Shown piece after piece: positions 39,513 through 53,982 of a DNA stretch of 64,000 bases (its first letter is position 1; each line of letters opens with the position of its first letter). The notes beneath the pieces are model-generated. The model saw nothing but the letters and a program-made list of their open reading frames with translations, was not told the origin of the DNA and searched no databases. The stretch covers positions 15,696,842 through 15,760,841 of the forward strand of contig CM022679.1 in the NCBI GenBank assembly GCA_012295275.1, read 5' to 3'. The translations under genes were made by a program, and so were the position numbers. The DNA comes from Chrysomallon squamiferum (taxonomy: Eukaryota; Mollusca; Gastropoda; Neomphalida; Peltospiridae).

Positions 39513-39531
39513 TGATGATGATGATGATGAT
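39361..39531. repeat. Poly-A, (GAA)n, (TAA)n and (GAT)n cluster
   Basis: Poly-A (39361-39387), A-rich purine tract, TAA array (about 39474-39510), then GAT units. Confidence 0.95.
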
Positions 39532-40040
39532 ATGCAAATGAATGCAGAATGCAAGAAAAAGAAAAAAGAAACAATAGTTAAAGTTATGTAGAAGAAAAAT
39601 ATGAAATTGCAATTCGATGGTCTATATATTTTGTATTTCCTCATGTTATTAGTTACAGTCATAATCAGTTTTTTTTTTATATAATAATAATAATCAGTTT
39701 GTTTATATAATAAAAATAATAATAACAACAACAACAACAACAATAATAATAATAATACATTTTTTAAAAATTATTATTAATAGTAGTAGTAAAACTAATG
39801 CTTAGCTGTAGCAGTAGTAATAGTAGTAGTTGTTATTGTAGTAGTAATAGAAGTACTAGTGGTAGTAGCATCACAAATAAAATTACACAATTTTAGTTTA
39901 AATAACTAAAAACAACAACAGCAGCAGCAATAAAATAAATAACATTTCACAATCACATTTTACAACACAGTAGAATCAGAACTGTTTCTGTGCTACCGAA
40001 TAAATAAAATAAATAAATAAATCATATTCCAGTTCATACA

Positions 40041-40041
<1 letters not shown>

Positions 40042-40114
<73 letters not shown>
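40042..40114. repeat. (ATT)n microsatellite
   Basis: About 24 pure units. Confidence 0.97.
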
Positions 40115-40119
<5 letters not shown>

Positions 40120-40199
40120 ATCATCATACATTTTTTTATTATTGTCGTTGTTGTTTTGGTTGTTATGGTGATTATGAAGTGCTGTTACTATGATTATTA

Positions 40200-40740
40200 T
40201 TTAATTTACACTTGACAAATCTAGCACACATCACCATGCGAACAAGCCAAGAAGGCGGGTCTTCACCGCACCCACGGAGAGCCGAGCCACACCTCATCGC
40301 GTGACATCGTAACGACATAAGTCCCAGTAACATCGATGGAATAAATTCAGCATATCTTCCATTCATCGAGAATTATGTTCCAACCGTGTCTTCAGACGCG
40401 TGTTAATTGAAAAATCTCCCAAAAGCTTTCGGACGTTTCTTGCTAAACATAAAATAAACTATTAGCTTGCAACTCCTCGCCGGCGAAGTCCGCAATAAGC
40501 CGGCACTAAACGGGGGTCTTAGGGCGTGTCAATATAAGTATATTACCATTGCCAAAAACGCGAGAGCCGTGTTGCTGATATTGTTGTACTTAGCTGGGAT
40601 TAGATCCGCCGCGCCACACGACTTGGTCTTTATCTGCATTAGGAACTCATTTCTTCTTTCTTCTCATCTCTGTAAACAGTCAGGTTCTGAAGTTTCACAG
40701 ACGCAGCTTACATATTCATCACGAATGAATGAATGAATGA
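40200..40740. other. Complex island without identifiable gene
   Basis: Repeat-poor DNA between a long (ATT)n array and a (GAAT)n end. Frames up to 89 codons (40467-40736) have no recognisable content. Confidence 0.25.
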
Positions 40741-41953
40741 TTGATAGAATGACTATTAATTTTGTTTAACTATACGTCAATTCATATTTAATGTTAACAG
40801 TTGCTATGCGTAGGCATAGGTAAATACGAGATAGGTTTATTAGTATACATTACAAACTTGCGATATTTTATATGTTCTTTACTACTGAGAGAAAAGCATA
40901 AAAATGTTTGATGGAACGGGAAATTGGTTTGTTTGAAACTAATAGTCCGGATAGTATGGAAAGATATGAGGCAAAAACAAACAAATATAGTAGAGCGAAG
41001 GGCGGTATATAAAAATAAATAATTAGCTTGAACATACTGTCAGAATAATACATTTTATTTGGTTTGATGACGAAAGAAGCAAGATTACCCAGTGAATAAT
41101 GATGAAGATGAAAATGATGAAGATGAAGATGATGATGATGATGATGATGACCATAATAATAATAGTAACAATAATCAATAAATAGATAGACAGACAAATA
41201 GACAAATAAATAAACAAATATAGCTTGTATTATTTATGTTACTTCGAGATAAATATAAATTAACCTTCAGAAACGATTGTCTGAGCCAAGAAAGAAACCT
41301 CCCCTAGAAACCGCCCGACTGACATCGATTTGGAGGTGACACTCAAACGAAAGGTAACTGATCAAATATGGACACGGAATCTCAGTCGCAGGGCGTCCGC
41401 ATGGACCAAATAGTTGAAGACAACTTAAAGGAACTTTCACTACGAGTTTCAAAGTGAAACGGTCCTAATCTCCAACTAGTATATTTATGTTGGGCATACC
41501 GTTTATACCCAGCAAAGCTGTAGGCAAACAGGTCGACTGCATGCCCTCGACTTGTCGGCTGATGTTTGGGACGTGTAGTGAGAGGTAGAAAACAGGGGTG
41601 AGCAACTGTTGTGAGCAAGAGTGAAGGTCATGGCAAAAGTAATAGAGCAGTGATAAATAAAACAAAAAAACAACAAAAAAAAAAACAATAAAAAAACAAT
41701 GGGAAATAATCTGTTATAATATTAAAGTAATTTACTAAATGAGACATATGCTGTTAGTGTCGATTTGTGAAATGGCATCGAAACAACAACAACAACAACA
41801 ACAAAACCAAAGAACAAACGTATAACTGAAAAATAATATGATTTAAGAATCACTCTATGAAGAAAATCATCTAATGATAATTTTAAATAAATATTTGGCG
41901 AATCGTTTGGATGGTCCATAATTATTAATATTGTGCGTTGTTAATAAAATACT

Positions 41954-41954
<1 letters not shown>

Positions 41955-42000
<46 letters not shown>
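41955..42000. repeat. (CA)n microsatellite
   Basis: About 23 units, just left of the 55-bp duplication. Confidence 0.97.
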
Positions 42001-42004
<4 letters not shown>

Positions 42005-42055
42005 TGCATATACATATATTTTTTAACGTTTGCAAATAATATAATCATTGCTGAT

Positions 42056-42164
42056 TCAGTACAAATATATATAAATGTTTGAAATAGTACAAATAAAAAA
42101 AATCGTTTATTCAGTACAAATACATATAAATGTTTGAAATAGTAAAAATAAAAAAAATCGTTTA
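42056..42164. repeat. 55-bp tandem duplication
   Basis: Two adjacent units of about 55 bases begin TCAGTACAAATAYATATAAA and end AATCGTTTAT, differing at two or so positions. It looks recent. Confidence 0.8.
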
Positions 42165-43283
42165 TCAAGTACGAAATCGAAATATAGAAATATAGTTACT
42201 ATATCAGTTGTTACCATTTTTCAGTTAATGCAATAAAGCAATTTTTATCATGTCAAGTACTAGAGCAACATTTTGAATATTGAAGGTGGATCGTGCTATT
42301 ATTTTTGGAAATAGCTAAATTACTAAATTGTTAGAGCCCTATTACAGAACCTTATTATTCAAGTTAAAGAGATCAAGTCGGAGAATAATTTATAATTTAG
42401 CTTATAATAATTATTTTATCTATAAGGTTAGTGTCTATACTTTCAAACATTTGTGGACTATTTGCGTTATTATTATTATTATTATTATTATCATCATCAT
42501 CATCATCATCAACATCATCATCATCATTGTAGTCGTTATCGTCGTCATTACGGTTATTATCATTATTAAAATCATGGTAATGATGGTGATGATGGTTTTG
42601 CAGATGCTGTTTCCATCTTAATCGTCTTAACATTTTCTTAATTCTATTTGATTCAGAAGGCATTTTTTAAATCTTTTTATCAGTTTGATTTTTATTTGGC
42701 AGATTACCTAATGACACATGTAAATATCTGACATCAGTAACAATTATGTAGTCGAATTTATGCAACTTCACTCTTCTTTTGTTAACACAAAAATCTCAAG
42801 CATTGTAAACGTATAGATAAAACTTTATAATTATCTAGTTTTCGCTAGTTAAAATTAATATTACACGATGTTCAGCGATGTCGACACTGACACAAATAAA
42901 CTGTTACGTCAGTAATCCGTTGTTTGTTTGCTGATTCGAGGTGCTAAGAAGAGAAAATCTACTTTGATAATACGCCAACGTTTGCAAAACAAAAGCAACG
43001 TTCGTGTTACTTCCGGCATATTGTTAAAAGTGCCAACTCACGATTGGTCGAGGCGAGAACACTAAAAACATTCCCGAGATTCCCGAGGTTTGTGTTTTTA
43101 TAAATAATATTTGTCATAATCGATCTGGACACTCTGTGATTTCTTTATCAAAATGTTTGAGAAAATAAATATGTATGTTTCATTCGCCTGTGAGCAAAAC
43201 AGATTGGATAAATTAGGCATTAAACAAAAGCAAAATATCACCACACATACATGTATATCAAAATAAGTCTAAAATTAATTTTG

Positions 43284-43387
<104 letters not shown>

Positions 43388-44124
43388 CACATATACACAT
43401 ACATTTATATATGATAATGTATTAGATATCCTTCTGTTTTTATGTAGTATAGAATAAAGAAGTGAAAAAGTATAGAATGCTTATTTGGTTTGATGTTTTT
43501 GTTCAGAAAATAACCATATGGCTAAGGCAAATTTAAAAAAAAAAAAATGCTTTTGTTTAATATTATCACCTTTATGAGGTCAAGATTTTCGGCCGAACTT
43601 ATTTATTAAATTTAACTGTCACAAAATAAAATCACGTGCACATGTGCGGTTCTCACCACCCGGGCTAAACACGGGATCCGCAACTGGGTCACGAAGGCAC
43701 TGGGACACTACATACATCCTGCTCTTTCTTCTTGCCTGGAATGAACTGGCGCGGTGTCAAAAATTTTATAATTTCCTTTATTTGAAGCCGAGTTATTCGA
43801 AAGATTTCTTTTCGTCAAAGAGCAACGTGGCCGACAGCGTGGTCTCGTCGCGGACTGACTTGTTTGCGTGCGCTACGTGCTTTTCATGTCCACAGCATAA
43901 ACATTTGGAATTTCAATAACTCGATGGAAAAAAGTGTCTATTAATAACTTGTCTATAGAATAAGGGAGTATCAGACTTGTTGTTTCTGTGAAATGATTTC
44001 TTGTTATTGTTTTGTTTTCTCCCCACGTGGACGTTCTTCAAAGCGAGGGGAAAAAAAAAAAAATGTCTGACAAGGGATATAACTCGGATATTGTTTACTT
44101 ATATGTTTTCTTTCAGTCTTTATT

Positions 44125-44125
<1 letters not shown>

Positions 44126-44175
<50 letters not shown>

Positions 44176-44308
44176 TGGTATGTGGTCATACTGACATATG
44201 CGATTTTGTTTTTGTTTTTGTTGTTTTTGTTTTTGTCATTGTTGCTATTTTTGCTATTACATAGAAGAAGAAGAAGAAGAAGAAGAAGAAGAAGAAGAAG
44301 AAGAAGAA
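44126..44308. repeat. (AGT)n and (GAA)n trinucleotide arrays
   Basis: AGT at 44126-44170 and GAA at about 44264-44308, separated by a T/G-rich tract; opposite-strand frames give poly-Tyr and poly-Leu. Confidence 0.95.
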
Positions 44309-44746
44309 AAAACACCCAAGAAGAAAATTATCATCAAAAGAAAATCCCTCAAGTTACACTGAGATTATTTATAATATAAATTATTTATATTTTATTTAAT
44401 CCCTTTACCCCAAGTTTTTTCCTATAATTTTATGCAAAGTATTTTTTCCCAAAGAAAATAATTATTTCAAAAAAAAAAAAAAAATTAAAAAGAATTATTA
44501 TTTTTTTTTTTTTCTTGATAGATAAACGCAAAATTCTTTAAGAGTTTTAAACCCAATTTTTTTTTAAAAAAGGTTATTCGTACTAACGTCAATACTTTTA
44601 ATAAAAATATTTGTATTATAATTTATTTCTGCTGAAATTAATGTAACAAGTTTTACGTTTTATTTTATTTTATTTTATTATACTTTATTTTGCCTTGTAA
44701 TATTACATTTTATTTTATTTTATTTTTTCTTACTTTACCTTATCAT

Positions 44747-44782
<36 letters not shown>

Positions 44783-44999
44783 TTGTTTTATTTATTTATT
44801 TATTTATTTTAGAATACAGAAAAGTGAAGTATGCTTAAATGAAGTATTTAATTTGTTCTTTCAAATTTCATTTATAACAAACTGACAAACCAAATTTATC
44901 TGATTAACTGCAACTTCAAACTGAAAAGAATAAAGAAGCTAGAAGTAAATTAAAAACGCAGGAAACGGAATAATAAAAATATAAAGAGGCATTAAAAGA

Positions 45000-45760
45000 A
45001 AGGCTGACAAGAAGCGGTGTCTGTTTGAAGAGAATAACGGTATCTTTGTGACAAATAACAGTATCACTCCACGAATTGCTGTAACCGGATTGTCTTCACA
45101 CCGCGCGTTTAACTAAATCTGAAAACCTTAAGCATAAAATCCAAACGTTTCTTATCTACCTTTTAAAGAGATTTGGCGCAAGCTCTTGTAATACAACGGG
45201 ACCCGATTAACGGTTTCTGGTATCATTAATTTCAATTATAATTATCATTGTCTCTCGCTTCCATATCAGTATTCTATTGCGCTGAAGATGGCATTAAGTA
45301 AGCTCAGAGAACTCGTCAACTTCCAATGCGAATGTATGCATACAAAAGCGGGACCGAAACGATAGTTTCCGTTACGTTGTCATTATATTTGTCGGTGAGG
45401 ATAACGGTTAATCTGTCGTAAGATAATGCAGCACGCATGAACGGGGGAAATGAATGTTGGGCGATTACTGGTGGAAATTGGCTTTCTACTCATCAGGGGG
45501 AATCTCGACTTCTGGGATTACGAGGCCGGTCTTTTTTCCATTTACATAAGCCCCCGCGAGCAGCGCGCGCTATTAGTGGCTGTTTGATGGTAAACATGCG
45601 CGAGGAAACTGTTGACCCTCGCCATCATGGAGAAATAGACAATTCACAAGTCTGTCCCCGAGATTCCCACTTCGGTCAAGTTTGTCCTTCTGAACAATCT
45701 GCCCAAGATTCTTTTGTCTGTCTTGTTACTGGTTACCACCAAGTAGAACATTTTATATAA
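45000..45760. promoter_or_regulatory. Complex island with a 107-codon frame of unknown meaning
   Basis: This is repeat-free DNA. A plus-strand frame at 45437-45760 starts MNGGNECWAITGG and runs 107 codons without recognisable domain; its start is the first ATG and nothing shows it is translated. Upstream motifs include ACCCGATTAACGG and ATCATTAATTTCAATTATAA. Confidence 0.25.
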
Positions 45761-46185
45761 ACATTTTTTTTTTTTTTTTGTTAAAGGTTTTCTTTTAGTT
45801 AGTTTATAAATGAATATATGGGTGCATACGTACACATAAATATAAATATACACACACATAGGTATATCTATGAATCTGTCCAACCACGTATCCATCCATC
45901 CAAACATCCATTATGACCATAATATATACATAAAGATAAACACAAACACACACACACACACACACAAAAATACAAAATTCATGCAAACGCACATCTTACA
46001 CAGTGTATATACTTACATCCGGAAATATAAGCATATATCATTAATACATACATATTCACCTATAAATATCTCTTCAGTACACATTAATTTTATTTATTTG
46101 TATTAGCACTATATGAACCCTGACATAAAATTAAACAATGTTTTTTTTTTTTTTTTTTAAATTGAAGAACAAAAATAAATAAATA

Positions 46186-46186
46186 G

Positions 46187-46260
<74 letters not shown>

Positions 46261-46272
46261 AATAAATAAATA
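46186..46272. repeat. (TAA)n-(TAAA)n repeat
   Basis: Long TAA array passing into TAAA; (ACAG)n follows at about 46402-46424. Confidence 0.97.
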
Positions 46273-47573
46273 TAAAATATATAAATAAATAGATAGACAG
46301 ATAAAGATAGATAATAAAAAAGCTTAAATACAACAGCAACAGTAATAATAAAATAAAGAGATAAAATAAAAATAAATACATATATAAATAGATACTAGAT
46401 AGACAGACAGACAGACAGACAGATAGAATAATAAATATTTAAATATATAAATAAACAAGTAAATAAATAAATAAGCAAACTAACAGCACTATTTGAAAAC
46501 TTTAAACATTTTGTATTCAGAAACCATCTATCGATTTTACCAGAAAAAAAAAAGAATAACAAAACTGAAAGGAAAAAACAAAAAGAAAGAAAATGAAAGG
46601 GAAAATGTCAACTGAAGAATCGATAAAATGAAAAGAAAACCAAAATAGAATTTAAACAGTTGTCTTTAGTTTGTAACGTTTTCCTTATAACTTTGTAAAT
46701 GTTAACAAAATTCATTTTGGAAACAGAATAAATTATAAAACGGCATGTAAAAAAGTACATGTAATGACAGAGATGATGTTGTTATTGTTACCGTTATCAT
46801 ATTCATTGCATTTAATTACGAACGAAAATTTGTCTCAGATTAATTAAATGTGAGTTCATTTTGTATGCTTTTCAACTTTAATTAAAGCAGTAATGAAAAC
46901 ATTATTATATATTCACACTTTCAAAACACACTCATAAACACAAACGCGCGTATATAAACATCCATAAATATGGTATGTTTGCCTTATCAAAACAACCACA
47001 GTATTATAAATAGCCAAATACCAAACAACATTATTATTATTTTTATTTTTTTATTTTTTCTCTTTCGAGAAAGTCTTTGCAATTTTGTGTTATCCTGTTT
47101 GGATTTTTGGTAAAGCTAAAACCGGGAAAAATCACCACACATTTAGACACAAACATATTTCTTGAGAAGGCGAACTTGTCAAAAGATTAAGTGAGTAATG
47201 GAACTTAACCGGAAGATTAATATCGCTACCAGAGGGCGTTCTTTGGTAATTTCCGGTTTGGCTATTGCAATCTGACCGGGAATTAATTAATCGTGGTTTC
47301 AGCAATGAGAAGTAGTGTGTAATTTGTATGCCAAAGCAACAATCTTATTATGAAGTGTCTGAATTTCTTCCTGCTCCCATTCCGTTATATACTCCTAGAA
47401 CTGAGTTATGGGCCAGTTTTGACTTTTTTAGTGCAATAAAGGTCATAGTACTTGACTGTCTTATAATCTGCAATTTAGCCGAAACCGTAACTCAGAGATC
47501 CCAATCTCTGTGATGGTTTAGAGTTTTAAAAATTTTCTTTTTACCGTACGTAAATTGTTTCCGCTGCAGTTTA

Positions 47574-47578
47574 GAAAA

Positions 47579-47610
<32 letters not shown>

Positions 47611-47620
47611 AAAAAAAAAG
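47574..47620. repeat. Poly-A tract
   Basis: About 47 bases of A with two G interruptions. Confidence 0.95.
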
Positions 47621-48333
47621 AGGAGGAAAAAGAATAAAGAAGTGAAAAAGTTAAAAACAAAACAAACAAACATGTCATGGAAGACGACAGTTATGTAACT
47701 ATGTTAAAATGCTTTCATAATTTCTAACGCTTTATACCTCTTTTTTTTTTTTCAATTTTTTTTCAAATTTTCCCTCATGTTCATAATTATAAACAGACAA
47801 AGAAAGAAATATTTCATAAAACAAAAAATAGTTAATTTGCGAGTATTTATTTGTATATGCAAAGTGAAAGCATTTTTAAAAACGGGAAAATCTGTTATTT
47901 TATTGTTAGTAATGTTAATCAATCAAAAGACTGCAATTACATCACATGATTACCAAGTCAACAATAAATAAACGATATGGTGTTGTTCTACCCAATCAGT
48001 TATTAATTATTGACGAATTAAATGGTCATGCACGTGCACTATTCAAACACATGAAATTAATTCGTTCACTGAAGTGATGAAATTGTTTCCGTCGTGAAGA
48101 ATACCCACGAAAACTGACAAGAAACACACCACAGTAACGTCTATTTATGTTAAATTTAGTACCGCTGTTGTTTTGTTGCTGTAGTTTTGTTTTGTTTCTG
48201 ATTTTTGTTGTTTCTTTGTTATTAATGTTTTTGAAAATGATTCAGAATAAACAACTAGAAAGAAAAATATATATGAAAATAAAAAAATAAAAAAATAAAA
48301 TAAAAAAATAAAAAATAAATATAATAAAGTAAA

Positions 48334-48334
48334 A

Positions 48335-48377
<43 letters not shown>

Positions 48378-48378
48378 A
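48334..48378. repeat. (AAAT)n repeat
   Basis: About 11 units after an AAAAAT tract. Confidence 0.95.
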
Positions 48379-48716
48379 CGATGTTTATAAACATTTTGTA
48401 TTCAGCCGATTTTTTTATATCTAACTTTTAACGACTTTTATTAATTAATTAATTTGTTTTAGTTAGTTTGTTAGTTACAAAACAAACTTACTTAGTTTTG
48501 AAGAAGAATACTAAATATTGTATTTCATAGCAGCCTATGTTTATTTATTTTCTTTCTCTCTTTACTCCCACAAAATATTTTCTTTCTTTTTAATATTTAT
48601 ATTCAAACTTGTGTTTAATATTACTATTGATTAAGTCGATATTATTATACATTTATTTCTTCATTAATTCATATGTCTGAATAGCTTTATTACTGTTGTT
48701 ATTGTTGTTGTTGTTA

Positions 48717-48779
<63 letters not shown>
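48717..48779. repeat. (ATT)n microsatellite
   Basis: About 21 pure units, left of the TACGTTAC cluster. Confidence 0.97.
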
Positions 48780-48865
48780 GTGGGTTTTTTTATTCAAGTT
48801 TCGTTTAAGAAAAATTCTCTTGTGTGAGAATAATCATTTCCAAACCTAGTAAATGATACTGCACG

Positions 48866-49195
48866 AAACTACGTTACGAGATACAGGAGTACGTTACAGC
48901 CCTTAGTTAGATACGTTACTAATGGAATGTATGTTACAACCGAATTTACGTTACGGTACGAGTTCATCATATTACTGACAGAAAGTATGTTAACAGAGTT
49001 TTTTAATAACCAGAATCTTTACTGCATTGTGTACACTACCCGAACTGATTGCTGTTACATCACAAGCGTAAACAGTACACACTAGTGTACGTCATCAGAA
49101 CTATTTCACGTAGTTCTACGTGAGTACGTTACCAGTACAAGCGTACGTACACCTCAACGTGGGTACACCACAAGAACAAACGTACGTTGCTACAA
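48866..49195. repeat. Degenerate repeat of TACGTTAC motif
   Basis: ACGTTAC occurs at 48871, 48891, 48913, 48948 and 49126, with ATGTTAC at 48931 and further GTACGT or ACGT variants to about 49195. Spacing in the first block is about 17-22 bp. The sequence otherwise diverges, so this is either an old minisatellite or a homotypic cluster of binding sites. Confidence 0.5.
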
Positions 49196-50290
49196 GAAAA
49201 TGCATTAATGCATGTTTGTACGACATACATGAGTATCCATCTGTCGTGAACCGTTCTTTTCATTTAACTCTGTCGCGTCCGTATCAAGATGGCGGGGAGA
49301 AGCATCGTCTGTTGGGCTAAACATTCTACGCGCTACAACTCATGAGCAGTAAGGCATTTAATTGTAAATGAAGGATTTGATATTTTTATTCCCGGTGACG
49401 GGTCACGCTAAACGAAATTGAAATGTCGAGGGTGCCTTCTCCCCGTCAATAGATCATTAAACAAGCTGACGCGTGGACTCGAATGGAAAGTTTATTTCAA
49501 TTTGCACCAACACAAATTTCAATGAAGCAAACGACAGATTTTTTTCTTCTTCTTCTTCTTCTTGTCAATAGCCGAGCAATTGACATATTGAGATGACCGT
49601 GTCCGTATAACTATCACATGTCGCTGTCGACACAAATGTGCAATATATCATAATTAATAGTCAACCAGTTAACGGCCCTCTCCCAAGGGGACCCCGGTTT
49701 GATGTTCGTTTACACGTTATGTTCCCCAACGACTGCTCGCCAAGTTATCACTCTTGGAAAATTTATAGATTTTCCATTTAAAATGCTTCAATCAGGAACA
49801 CGCGGCTGGCAAAATGCGATCTGAAAGCGACACTTTAAGACCAGTGACAGAACAAACAAATTTGTCTCGCGAAATTAGATACAAGACCACACTCGAGAGA
49901 CGCTTTTGTTTTTGTTTGTATCTTCATTTCAGCATTTATTTTTTTAAATAGATGATTGTCATATACTCAGATTTGATGATTTATTTATTTATTTATTTGT
50001 TTGTTTGTTTGTTTGTTTGTTTATTTATTTATTTGCATGTTATTGTTGTTTATGTGTATAAATATATTTATTATTGTCTGAAAAAAATGTACGTACGTAT
50101 GTACGTATATATGTCTATATGTACGTATGTGTGTATGTATATTTATCTATGATTTATATATGTAAGTATGCATTTATTTTTGTTATTATGTATGTTCACA
50201 TCTGTTACATATATCAATTTCAAACCCAACAGGGAAATTTTTTTAATGAAATTAACCATAATCTGTACAGTTAATAAATAATTAAAAAAA

Positions 50291-50396
<106 letters not shown>

Positions 50397-50905
50397 TGTT
50401 CTAAATATCACCTGAATTTGTTGTAAGAAAACCGCTTATGTCAAAAAAAAGGAATTTCAATACCATCATTCAACCTGTTAAAATAAGTTTAACATAACTT
50501 TCTAATAATATCTAGTAATAATAATAATAATAATTAAAATTGAAATTTTTTCATTTCACTGAATTAAATGCTTTAACCAGCTGTATTATCCACGTATCTA
50601 ACATATATATATAAAAAGTAAAAATAATCTAATAAGGGAAACTGTAACACGATGCTACCTATGACACAGTAATCAAAGCAATAAAGTTGAATTATGATCG
50701 TGTTTTGAAACGTCTACTAACGAAAGTATCAAGTTCAACACGGTGTCAGTTTTTCACTTCATGTCGCTTTCTAAACTAACGTTATTGCGCGAGACCAGAT
50801 CTCTTTCATTGATCACGCGCTGAATTCATCTCCTTTTTCTGAATCTCTTCGATACAAGAGTAATCCGGATGAGAACATCTGTACAGCTCGGAGTAATACC
50901 TCACC

Positions 50906-50907
<2 letters not shown>

Positions 50908-50966
<59 letters not shown>

Positions 50967-51000
50967 CACACGCACACACACACACACAACACACACACAT

Positions 51001-51033
<33 letters not shown>

Positions 51034-51129
51034 CAGACGTACTCACACAGAGACACACACACACATACAAACACACACACATACACACACGCACGTACGC
51101 ACGCACACATACACACACACACACACACA
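50908..51129. repeat. (CA)n microsatellite, interrupted
   Basis: About 220 bases of CA-rich repeat; the longest CA tract in the window. Confidence 0.98.
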
Positions 51130-51338
51130 TGCACATATACATGAACCACGCACGTTCATAAGCATTTCACCAACACTGGAACAGTGTTTATTTCATTTTA
51201 TCAAATAATTAAATTACATACTTAAAATACATTACTAATTTTTTTCTTCCTATTGAATTTGTGAATTTTTCTTTATTCCTTTGTTACGTTCTTTTTTCTT
51301 TCGTTCGTTCTCTCTTTATTTTTTCATTCTTTCTTTAT

Positions 51339-51340
<2 letters not shown>

Positions 51341-51405
<65 letters not shown>
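51341..51405. repeat. (GA)n microsatellite
   Basis: Pure GA array ending AAAGAGTTCTAAATAT, a flank shared with the 50.3-kb array. Confidence 0.98.
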
Positions 51406-51410
<5 letters not shown>

Positions 51411-51724
51411 TTCTAAATATAACATTAATAGATTTGCTGTAACATGACTGTACACATTAGAAAACGATTCATTAGCACGTCCAACCAATTAATTATGTAA
51501 ATGTTATTAACGGCAATTAATGTATGTATATATAAATGCAAATATTTATGTAGAAAATATTCAGTGAAAACAGATTTCAAGATTTTCTAAATCAAGAATA
51601 GAAAAGAAAGAAAACTGGAAGAAAAAGAAAGGAAGGAAGAAATACAGAAAGAAAAGAAGGGAAAATAAAAGAAGAAAAGAGGGAGCTTAATTTTTAAAAT
51701 TACCATTGTACACTTTTTCTGAAT

Positions 51725-51760
<36 letters not shown>

Positions 51761-52199
51761 TATTTATTAATTTTACACTTAAGCTGTTACAGTAATAGAA
51801 TAAAAATGTAGTAAATATTTATACTAGAATTAGCAGTGATACTAATATTATTATTTTAAATATTGTAACAAAAAATAATGAAATAAAAGGCAATTAAGAA
51901 TTACCAGTACAACATGAATATAAGACATATGGTGTTTCAAGCCATATAGCTGAAGCAAAAAACAAAATATACAACAACAACTTATGGATTATATGTCGCT
52001 CTTTGAAATTTATGTAAAATTTTAAAAATATGATAATAAATGAATAAAAAAAAGATATTAAACAGTTCCGTTATTTGAATAAAAGAATGCTTGTTAATAT
52101 CAAAAGAAAAATAACAATGCAGCGCTCGTATATCATGGTTGTCACTAGTTTAATATTAAATGAAGATAATTGTAAAGGAAATTAAAATAATGAGGAAGA

Positions 52200-52400
52200 A
52201 GTCTGTTCTGGTAATTAGAAACATAAATATCTCATTGTTCGAGATACTGAATACAGTTTGACAACATAGTAAATGAGATATCGGGACGTTCAGTAAATAT
52301 GCTAATTAGGGGAAATCATCTGCTGCTCGCGGTCTGGATGCTTTAGGAAGAGATTTCTTGATAAACAGAGCACTTTAATGCTCGTCTTTGTTGACATTTT
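52200..52400. promoter_or_regulatory. Small complex island with POU/homeodomain and E-box motifs
   Basis: Between repeat-rich flanks lies AATATGCTAATTAGGGG (52296-52312), a POU/homeodomain-type site, followed by CATCTG at 52318. The contrast with the flanks suggests constraint. Confidence 0.25.
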
Positions 52401-52496
52401 GGTAGAAGAAAAACAATTACAAGATATTTATTTATATAGTCATTTATTTATTTATTTATTTATTTTTTTTATTTATTTTTTTATTAAATAATAATG

Positions 52497-52499
52497 ATA

Positions 52500-52556
<57 letters not shown>
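52497..52556. repeat. (TAA)n microsatellite
   Basis: Pure array after a (TTTA)n tract. Confidence 0.95.
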
Positions 52557-52557
<1 letters not shown>

Positions 52558-53238
52558 TTGTATCGTTATTCATTTTCTATTAATCTCGATCTTTAAAAGC
52601 ATTTTTTTAAAACAGAATTCAAAGTTATCAGTTCAATATTTTTCAGTGTAATTTCTTCTCATTTTATTTGATCTGATTCTAAAGTCAAACATATAAAACA
52701 CAATTGATAATAAATAAACCTCATAAAAACTTTATTCTGTAAACAAATGTGCGCACAATACACACACTAAAACATGTATTTTTAAAATTAATTTTAGTCT
52801 ATAGGTTTTTAATGTTATCTGCTTAGAAAATTATCTACGACAAAATTTCTGAGGACAAAACAAAATCTTAAAGAACACTGTTTATTTTATTTAGATATTA
52901 CATTTACCCTGCATTTAATATGGTATAAAAATGTCGCTGTTACATAATATTCTTTAAACAAAAATGTAATATGACAGCAAATATAACACAGTGCGAAATA
53001 AAGTTTAAAATATTGCCTATGTTTGCAAATTACTGCTACAGAGATATCCCTCTATGTATATACTTTTGAATTATATTTGAGAAAATCTTGGAAAGATTTT
53101 TTGTCATAAACTGTTAATACCACGGCATATAGAAACACGCCTATGAAATCCGGAACATAAAAAGTTTAAAGACTAAACATGCATACGACAAGTATCAAAA
53201 TATGCAAATATTAATATTTAGAAAAAAGGTTCTTCTGA

Positions 53239-53261
53239 AAAAAAAAAAAAATAAAATAAAA

Positions 53262-53294
<33 letters not shown>

Positions 53295-53308
53295 AAAAAA
53301 AAAAAAAG
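53239..53308. repeat. Poly-A tract with AAAAT units
   Basis: About 70 A-rich bases; no retrotransposon body is recognisable to its left. Confidence 0.95.
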
Positions 53309-53706
53309 GAAAAAGTTTTAAAAAACAAAACATTCGAAAGTTATGCATATGGACTGTAATGTTATAAGCCATGTTTCCCATAATCCCCTGCGCGGTGCAC
53401 GTTCAACAATGATGCTACGAACAAACGCAAAAGGTAGACATTGTCTTGTTGGTGTTTGCTTTTTGCACAAATTCAAAAGGATGAATAATCCACGTATCGT
53501 TTGAAAATGAGGTTTTCTTTGTTCTCAAACCAGCGGCTTGTTTGAAGAGGTCGATTTTCTAAGAAGTAATGTACAAAGACAGAATGTCCTTTTTAAAAAC
53601 GGCATTCCGTCATCATCATTTTCACTCTCCTATATGTGTTAATTTGTTTTAGATTCGGAAACTTCTTAAGAAAAACTCTAAAACATAAGTACAATTATTT
53701 TATGCA

Positions 53707-53778
53707 ATATCTATCTATCTATCTATCTGTCTGTCTGTCTGTCTGCCTGTCTTTCTAGTTGTCTGTCTGTCTATCTAT
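53707..53778. repeat. (TATC)n/(TGTC)n tetranucleotide repeat
   Basis: TATC units pass into TGTC units and back. Confidence 0.95.
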
Positions 53779-53929
53779 AGTTATTCGTTTTCTGTTTATT
53801 TTGTATTCTTACTAAATTTATCATTTCAGATTTTGTTTTAATTTTTTTTAAGATTTGCCGGACAAATGCAAAGTAGTGTTTACCATTGTTATTAAAATAA
53901 CAAGAAATTTTCTATTTAGGGAATGCGTA

Positions 53930-53932
<3 letters not shown>

Positions 53933-53982
<50 letters not shown>
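53933..53982. repeat. (AAT)n microsatellite
   Basis: About 16 pure units. Confidence 0.95.

Noticed and set aside
53239-53308. Long poly-A considered as a retroposon or SINE tail
   Set aside because: No RNA polymerase III boxes, target-site duplication or element body could be seen on either side.
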